Of a stretch of DNA of 11,142 bases, positions 6,327 through 11,142 are shown piece by piece. The notes under the pieces are model-generated. The model was not told the origin of the DNA and ran no database searches. It saw only the letters and a program-made list of their open reading frames with translations. The position numbers and the translations under genes are program-made. Every line of letters begins with the position of its first letter. Positions within the stretch are counted from its first letter, which is position 1. This DNA is from Nitrospina sp. (GTDB taxonomy: Bacteria > Nitrospinota > Nitrospinia > Nitrospinales > Nitrospinaceae), in the NCBI GenBank assembly GCA_004357365.1, contig SMVT01000049.1, positions 1 through 11,142 of the forward strand, given 5' to 3'.

Positions 6327-9284
6327 ATGAAATTTTCCAGCGTCATCAATCAATTTATCGACCACCTCGTTGAATCGAAGATCGCGAAACGAGGGGGCAC
6401 CCTGCTGATGGGTGACGAATGTTCCCTGCGCGCGGGAATGCCCACCGCCCAGGAATGGATTCAAGCGATCAAAACCAGTTATCCCCAGGCTTACAATCAC
6501 GCTTCCCCCAAGAATCTGAAGAATTGCGTGGCGGAATTGACCGCCTCTCAGAAAGCTGGGATCTTCGAAACTCATTTACAGCAATCCAAAGTGGGCTGGG
6601 CTCATTGGTGTGCCGCTCTGTTGATGAAGGAAGGTTATATCAGCCGGGTGTACACCACCTGCCCGGACCCCCTGTTGGAGCGGGCCTGTACCCTGGTGGA
6701 TGTGTTCCCGACTGTTTACGATTGCACCGTGGGGACCATCACCAAACCGGATTTAATTCCTAACAAGGCGATTATTCACTTGAACGGACAGATGCTGGGG
6801 GCGACACCCGGACCCCTGGACGGCGTATTTTCCGGCGCGGGACGCTACGGCCCCTGGCTGATCCTCGGATACAATCCCGATCCCCAGGACCCGGTGTATG
6901 AGCAGATCGCCTGGCTGGATCAAATTCACAAAGGCCTGCTCTGGGTATTTTCCGGAAGCCGCCCGCCCGCGGGGTTTATTCAGGACCAGATGTTCAACAA
7001 AGCCAGCAATCAATATGCCCATGCCGAGGACCCGGACACCTTTCTGGTTTCAATGATCCGCATGATGAAAATGGGATCCCCCGACCTCATCAGTTACCCG
7101 TTCACATTTCTGGGCCAATGGCTGAAGAAAGTGGCCTCCTATCCCGCGCCCGGCCATAAGGAAGGTTTGAATATTTCGGATATTTCCATCAGGCAGGCCC
7201 AAGTAGCCATTCAGCAATACGAAGGCTCCGAGCGGGGAGGCGAAATTGGCGAAGACGATGAAGCCGCCGGCGGGGTGGACGATCCGGATTTGTTGAAAGC
7301 CATTCAGGCGGCGCGCACCGGTTTGATGGCCGGTAATCCACAGAAAATCATCGAACAACACAAACAGTATGAAGAGACGCCTTCCATTCAGTTGGGCCAC
7401 CTGTTGAACTGGGCCTACCAGGTGGAAGGGGACACCGCTTTGGAAGAGGCCGAAAAGCTGTCCGGCCAACCGGCTCTTGAAAAATTTAGGACCGCCCAGG
7501 CCCATTATGAAATGGCGCTCTCGATCCGGCCGGATTCCCCTCAAACGTTTTTCAAGGTGGGCCAGCTGATGGTCCAGCAGGCCGGGGTGTTGTCGGACCA
7601 CACCTCTCCCCAAATACTGGAGCAGGCCGCCGAACAATTCCAAAAGGCCCTAGAGTTGAATCCGGACCTGTTTGAAGCTCGTTACGGACTGGGAATGGTG
7701 CTGACGGAATTGGCCGGCAAGAAATTGGATCAGGAGTCGGATGCCTTGTACGAATCAGCCGCCAGGGAATTCCAGGAAGGGCTCCGTATTCATCCCAATC
7801 ATCCCGATGCCGCGTATGGCGCGGGACACATGCTGTATATTCAGGCCCGCCGCAAGAAAGGCGCGGAAGCCGTCCGGTTATACACACAAGCGGTGGAGAT
7901 GCTCAAAATCGCCCTGAAGGGCAATTCGGGCAGGGTTGAAGCCATTCTGGAAATGGGGCAATCCCTCTTTATTCTTTCGAAAACCAAAAAAGGCGACGAC
8001 GCCGACCGCTTCCTGATGATGGCCGAAGAGAAGTTCCAGCAGGCCGTGCAAATCGATGTGGCGCATGCTGAGGCACAGTTCGGATGGGCCGACGTCCTGA
8101 TGGAACGAGCGTCCCTGAAAAACGATGAGATGTCCGACCGGCTCTTCAACAAAGCCTTCGAAAAATACCAGGAGGTTCTGAAGCTCAAGCCGGATATGCA
8201 TCGCATCAATTTCCGATGGGGCGTGGGGCAGTACAACCTGGCGCAGAAAAAATCCGGCAAGGAAGCCGTCGACCTGCTCAAACAGGCTGCGGCGAAGTTC
8301 AAGCGGGGGCTCGAACGCAATCCCAAAAGCCTCGAAATCCTGACCCGCCTGGGCCGTGTGTATTTCGAACTGGGGAATCTGCATAAAGGGTCCAATGGGG
8401 AAACGCTCTATTCCCAGGCCATGAACCATTTCTTTGACGTGATCAAACTGCAACCGAAAAACTTCGAAGCGCTGTCACAGGTGGGGAATGTTTATTACCA
8501 TCTTTCCATGAATAAGGAAGGCCGGGAAGCCGAAAACCTGCTCAATTCCGCGATTGAAAAATATCAGGACGCCCTCAGGATCAAAGCCGATTACAGCCGG
8601 GCCATCGTGTTGTGGGGCAATACCCTGTTCCGGCTGGCGTCTCTCAAGGAGGACGGGACGAGTGAGAAGCTGTACGACCAGGCAGAAAAGAAATATGAGC
8701 AGGCGCTCAAGATCCATCCCAACGATATCACCGCCCTGATCAATTTCGGTTCAATCCTGCTGAAGCGCGCCGGGAATTTAAAGGCGGATCAGGCGGGCGA
8801 TCTGCTGGAAAAAGCGGTTCAGTCCTTCCAATCCGCCATAGAAATCCAGGAGAACAATCCCCAAGCGCTCAACATGATGGGAGAAGGATTGATCGCGCAG
8901 GCCAAAAGCAAAAAAGGCCTCAACGCCCATCCCCTGCTGGCGGAAGCCAAAGGGGTGCTGCAAAAGGCCGAGGAGAATCAACCCGGTTCCGGGTGCTACA
9001 ACTTGGCACGCCTCCAGGCCCAGCTGGCCAACGAAACGGGATGCCGCCAATGGCTCCAGCGGTGCAAGGAACACCATGTCCTTCCGGAGCTGGAGGTGCT
9101 CAACAAAGAAATCCTGTTTACCTCCGCGCGTGAATCGAAATGGTTCAAAAACCTGGTGAGTGCTGAACCGCCGCAGGAGCAGGACAAGAAAAAGGAAGCC
9201 GCTTCCAAGGAAACGCCCGTTGCCGCCGCAGGCAAAGAACCGGCTCTCCCCTCGAAAGAAAACCCCAAACCCGCCAAGGCCTGA
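6327..9284 (+). CDS. SIR2-like domain fused to an extended TPR array (985 residues)
   Basis: Residues 1-270 follow the order of SIR2-like (SIR2_2-type) domains. These are GDECS-x-x-AGMPT at 29-40 (usual GAG-x-S-x-x-AG-x-P), WAHWCAALLMKEGYISRV at 91-108, TTCPDPLLERA at 110-120 (usual TTN[FY]DPLLE), IIHLNGQ at 149-155 (usual HLHG) and LILGYNPDPQDPV at 178-190 (usual GYS-x-x-D). The Asn and His normally needed for NAD hydrolysis thus look replaced by Cys112 and Asn153. Enzymatic loss is inferred, not shown. An acidic linker (about 298-320) leads to a helical region and then eleven TPR units of exactly 44 residues (390-873), capped by a canonical 34-residue unit (874-907). The tail (945-985) is rich in K, P, A and E. 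There is no signal peptide or membrane helix, so it is probably cytoplasmic. The weak CAGGG before the ATG is noted. It lies between a membrane lipid-type enzyme and an exported TPR protein. The SIR2 assignment is moderate; the TPR assignment is firm. Confidence 0.85.
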   Translation: MKFSSVINQFIDHLVESKIAKRGGTLLMGDECSLRAGMPTAQEWIQAIKTSYPQAYNHASPKNLKNCVAELTASQKAGIFETHLQQSKVGWAHWCAALLMKEGYISRVYTTCPDPLLERACTLVDVFPTVYDCTVGTITKPDLIPNKAIIHLNGQMLGATPGPLDGVFSGAGRYGPWLILGYNPDPQDPVYEQIAWLDQIHKGLLWVFSGSRPPAGFIQDQMFNKASNQYAHAEDPDTFLVSMIRMMKMGSPDLISYPFTFLGQWLKKVASYPAPGHKEGLNISDISIRQAQVAIQQYEGSERGGEIGEDDEAAGGVDDPDLLKAIQAARTGLMAGNPQKIIEQHKQYEETPSIQLGHLLNWAYQVEGDTALEEAEKLSGQPALEKFRTAQAHYEMALSIRPDSPQTFFKVGQLMVQQAGVLSDHTSPQILEQAAEQFQKALELNPDLFEARYGLGMVLTELAGKKLDQESDALYESAAREFQEGLRIHPNHPDAAYGAGHMLYIQARRKKGAEAVRLYTQAVEMLKIALKGNSGRVEAILEMGQSLFILSKTKKGDDADRFLMMAEEKFQQAVQIDVAHAEAQFGWADVLMERASLKNDEMSDRLFNKAFEKYQEVLKLKPDMHRINFRWGVGQYNLAQKKSGKEAVDLLKQAAAKFKRGLERNPKSLEILTRLGRVYFELGNLHKGSNGETLYSQAMNHFFDVIKLQPKNFEALSQVGNVYYHLSMNKEGREAENLLNSAIEKYQDALRIKADYSRAIVLWGNTLFRLASLKEDGTSEKLYDQAEKKYEQALKIHPNDITALINFGSILLKRAGNLKADQAGDLLEKAVQSFQSAIEIQENNPQALNMMGEGLIAQAKSKKGLNAHPLLAEAKGVLQKAEENQPGSGCYNLARLQAQLANETGCRQWLQRCKEHHVLPELEVLNKEILFTSARESKWFKNLVSAEPPQEQDKKKEAASKETPVAAAGKEPALPSKENPKPAKA
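7494..8945 (+). repeat. Eleven in-frame 132-bp TPR repeats
   Basis: The unit is 44 residues with no insertion or deletion across eleven copies (protein residues 390-873). Recurring positions are A1, F/Y5, A/G8, L/I9, P13 (in most), A18, G23, A/S/G30, K-x-G around 33-35, and a hydrophobic residue at 41. In a canonical 34-residue TPR the conserved Gly and Ala of helices A and B are 12 apart; here they are 22 apart, so each unit carries a 10-residue insertion between helices. Nucleotide identity between units is low, so this is an old, diverged array rather than a recent expansion. Confidence 0.9.
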
Positions 9285-9311
9285 GCTTCGTGTGTCCGTA
9301 GAGGCCACCCG

Positions 9312-9341
9312 ATGAAATCCGCTCTGACCGCCGTTGGATGA
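9312..9341 (+). other. Possible nine-codon upstream ORF before the exported TPR gene
   Basis: ATG at 9312 reads MKSALTAVG then TGA at 9339-9341. AGAGG lies about 7 nt upstream. The lysine and the small/hydrophobic residues look like the beginning of a signal peptide in the wrong frame relative to the following gene. It may be a leader ORF, a shifted original start, or chance. Confidence 0.2.
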
Positions 9342-9354
9342 AAAAGGATACCGT

Positions 9355-10116
9355 ATGAATGCATTGCTCGCAGGGGTATCGGCGCTGTTCCTGTACGCCG
9401 CCTCCGCGCCCGGAATGGCTCCGCAGGAGGGGTCGTTCGACCGGGGGGTGCGGCTGTACGAGCAGGGCAAGCATGCGGAATCCATTGCCCCGCTGGAACA
9501 TGCGCTGAACCGTTATCCGGAAGGCTCCAACATTCTGTGGAACCTGGGGCTGGCTTCGGCCGCGGCGGGACAGCCCGAAAAAGCCCTCACCTACTGGCAA
9601 CGCTACCGCACCCTGCGCTCCGAGGATTGGCGGGTGCTTCCCAAACTGATTCAAACCTACCAGGCCCTGGGCCGCATCGAGCTAAGGGATGAAACCCTGG
9701 CGGAACTGTTACGCCTTCGCGCACAAACCCTGGACCCGGAATTTCTGGATGCCCGGTGGTTCTGCCGGGAGCAGTTCAAGATGAACGGAAGGCGGGTCCT
9801 GGCGTATCAGTTTTTCGAGCCGTCGGGAGAGTGGATGCAGTTATACCGGTTTTCGGTGGCCGACGCCGGTGGCAAGGAAGCGTTTTTCATTTCTCTCGGA
9901 AGTTATGAAATGACCCATCAGTTGTCCCGCGAGCTGGGAGACATCCAGACCGATGAACGGGTGTATCATTTCGACGGGTACTATCCCGACGGGGTTCACA
10001 AAACCTTCGGTTTCCTCAACGCGAAAACCGCCCCTTCCTACGATGCCATCCGGCCCACCGTTCTTGAAATCCTGAAAGGTGAAATCCAACCGATGTCTTC
10101 ATCCCAGTTTAAATAA
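9355..10116 (+). CDS. Exported TPR protein of unknown function
   Basis: This 253-residue protein has an N-terminal hydrophobic segment, MNALLAGVSALFLYAASAPG, that looks like a signal peptide with possible cleavage after residue 22, although its n-region lacks a basic residue. Two clear TPR units follow at about 27-56 (G-x-x-LYEQGKHAESI...AL...YP) and 58-91 (LWNLGLASAAAGQPEKAL), then a weaker third at 92-120. Residues 145-245 form an alpha/beta domain with YQFFEPSGEWMQLYRFSV and YHFDGYYPDG that I do not recognise. The ATG at 9355 has AAGGA 6-7 nt upstream; an in-frame TTG at 9334 would add seven residues including K and R but has no ribosome site. The gene is 70 bp after the SIR2/TPR gene on the same strand, probably in one transcript, and ends 20 bp from the convergent helicase gene. 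A periplasmic scaffold role is a guess. Confidence 0.8.
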   Translation: MNALLAGVSALFLYAASAPGMAPQEGSFDRGVRLYEQGKHAESIAPLEHALNRYPEGSNILWNLGLASAAAGQPEKALTYWQRYRTLRSEDWRVLPKLIQTYQALGRIELRDETLAELLRLRAQTLDPEFLDARWFCREQFKMNGRRVLAYQFFEPSGEWMQLYRFSVADAGGKEAFFISLGSYEMTHQLSRELGDIQTDERVYHFDGYYPDGVHKTFGFLNAKTAPSYDAIRPTVLEILKGEIQPMSSSQFK

Positions 10117-10136
10117 TTATTCGGCCACGCGGCGGT

Positions 10137-11142
10137 TCAGGGTTTGGGTACGGCGGCATCCCGGCTGAAAAACCGTTTCACGTCTTCCAGGTGTTGCGTC
10201 TGCGCGCAATCGGGGAGCGAGTTCAAAAACTGTTTGCCGTAACCGCGCTGGATCATGCGCGAATCCAGAATCGCCACCACCCCTTTGTCGGTGCGCTTGC
10301 GGATCAGACGGCCGAATCCCTGACGCAGTTGGATGATCGCGCGCGGAATCTGGTAATGCCGGAAGGGATTGATCGACCGCTTTTTCATGTCCTCGATCCG
10401 TGCTTCGATCAATGGCTCCGTCGGCACGTCGAACGGCAGTTTGGTGATGATCACGCTCGACAGCGCGTCGCCGGGAATATCCACCCCCTGCCAGAACGAA
10501 TTGGTGCCGAAAATCACCGAAGGCTTTTCCTTGAACCGCTCGATCATCCGGCTGGGGGCCAGGTCTCCCTGTTTCAGGGTCGGGTACCCATGCAGGCGCG
10601 GGTCCAGAATCTTGTACACCCGGTTGAGGATGTCGTAGCTGGTGAACAGGATGAAGGTTTTCCCGCCGGTGGCCTCGATCAGTTCCAGCGCCCGGTCGGC
10701 CAACGCGGCGACGTATTTTTCTACATCCTCGTTCGGTTCCGGCATGTCCCGCGGCAGGTAGAGGAGCGCCTGGCTCGGGTAATCGAACGGCGAGTCCAGG
10801 GTCGTTTCCTCTTTCGGCGTGCAACCGATCCGTTCCTTGATATGTTCGAAGTTGCGGTTGGTGGTCAACGTGGCGGAGGTGAGAATCACCCGGTCGATTT
10901 TGGAAAACACCTGTTCGCGCAGTTCTTCGTTGATGCTGATAGGCGCACCCCGCAGAGTGGCGCGCACGAACCGCTTCTTGGGCGTCACCTCCAGCCAGTA
11001 CACATACTCCTTCATGTTCTGGTTGAGCAGGGCCGAGAGGGTATTGTTGTATTCAAATACCCGGCCGGCCGCGGCGGAGATCTCCAGCTGTTCCTCCTCC
11101 GTGGTCACCCGCTGTTCGAGGGATTTCAGCGCCTCGTGCAGA
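10137..11142 (-). CDS. DinG/YoaA-type (XPD-like) ATP-dependent DNA helicase, C-terminal half (5' cut by window)
   Basis: The frame is open through the right edge; 334 codons before the TGA at 10137-10139 are visible, and an internal GTG at 11106-11108 is not a real start. Superfamily 2 motifs appear in order. These are ILTSATL (10866-10886) of the first helicase core end, FGTNSFWQGVDIPG (10470-10511, motif V), and QLRQGFGRLIR (10299-10331, motif VI with arginine fingers). The preceding YVYWLE and the LPFDVPTEP segment are typical of the bacterial DinG/YoaA branch. These enzymes unwind DNA 5'-to-3' in repair and replication-conflict handling. The Walker A/B motifs and any iron-sulphur cysteines lie outside the window. 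Because DinG, YoaA and related helicases are not separable from this half, no symbol is given. It converges on the exported TPR gene with no terminator between. Confidence 0.93.
   Translation of the reverse strand, partial: LHEALKSLEQRVTTEEEQLEISAAAGRVFEYNNTLSALLNQNMKEYVYWLEVTPKKRFVRATLRGAPISINEELREQVFSKIDRVILTSATLTTNRNFEHIKERIGCTPKEETTLDSPFDYPSQALLYLPRDMPEPNEDVEKYVAALADRALELIEATGGKTFILFTSYDILNRVYKILDPRLHGYPTLKQGDLAPSRMIERFKEKPSVIFGTNSFWQGVDIPGDALSSVIITKLPFDVPTEPLIEARIEDMKKRSINPFRHYQIPRAIIQLRQGFGRLIRKRTDKGVVAILDSRMIQRGYGKQFLNSLPDCAQTQHLEDVKRFFSRDAAVPKP

Noticed and set aside
7050..8453. Long open frames on the minus strand opposite the TPR array
   Set aside because: They lie antisense to a firm coding region and arise from its codon bias; their translations show no recognisable domain.
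7494..8945. CRISPR array or recent tandem duplication
   Set aside because: The 132-bp periodicity is at protein level only; units differ widely in nucleotides and there are no short identical repeats with spacers.
6327..10116. Anti-phage defence system as the main reading of the SIR2/TPR operon
   Set aside because: SIR2-like proteins are common in defence, but the catalytic residues look lost and the neighbours (arginine synthesis, lipid-type transferase, repair helicase) give no defence context; left as one possibility only.
10117..10824. 235-codon minus-strand frame at the end of the helicase gene
   Set aside because: It is a frame-shifted shadow of the helicase; the other frame carries all helicase motifs.

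Overview
This window is compact bacterial DNA with moderately high GC content. Seven complete protein genes, two genes cut by the window edges and one structured intergenic stretch of about 500 bp are visible. There is no rRNA, tRNA, CRISPR array, transposase or phage gene. The gene set includes ArgC/ArgJ arginine synthesis, DUF2007/zinc-ribbon proteins, many TPR proteins and a planctomycete-type 'YP...DPF.G.P' tail on a membrane protein. It suggests a Gram-negative, deep-branching environmental lineage such as Nitrospinota or Desulfobacterota. That placement is inference; no marker gene here fixes it.

Layout. (1) Positions 1-1438, plus strand: the end of argC, then argJ, 9 bp apart, forming an arginine biosynthesis operon. 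(2) Positions 1446-2388, minus strand: two adjacent paralogues, each with an N-terminal DUF2007-like domain and a C-terminal split zinc ribbon (CxxC...CxxC). (3) Positions 2462-4117, minus strand: a 551-residue protein with four predicted membrane helices and a pseudopilin-like C-terminal tail. Its DNA is more AT-rich than its neighbours. (4) Positions 4183-4548, minus strand: a small DUF2786-like protein. (5) Positions 4549-5036: a hairpin-rich divergent intergenic region with promoter-like -10 boxes facing both ways. (6) Positions 5091-10116, plus strand: a probable three-gene operon. It encodes a CDP-alcohol phosphatidyltransferase with a degenerate nucleotidyltransferase-like N-terminus, a 985-residue SIR2-like/TPR fusion protein, and a small exported TPR protein. 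(7) Positions 10137-11142, minus strand: the C-terminal helicase half of a DinG/YoaA-type (XPD-like) helicase, converging on the operon with a 20-bp gap.

The most unusual object is the 985-residue protein. Its N-terminal domain follows the SIR2-like fold pattern, but the positions normally used for NAD hydrolysis appear substituted (GDECS for GAGxS, TTCPD for TTN[FY]D, HLNG for HLHG). It is followed by eleven tandem TPR units of exactly 44 residues (132 bp) with no length change, each a canonical TPR with a 10-residue insertion. With a membrane phospholipid-type enzyme upstream and an exported TPR protein downstream, it may be an uncharacterised envelope-linked sensor or scaffold module. That function is inference from context only.
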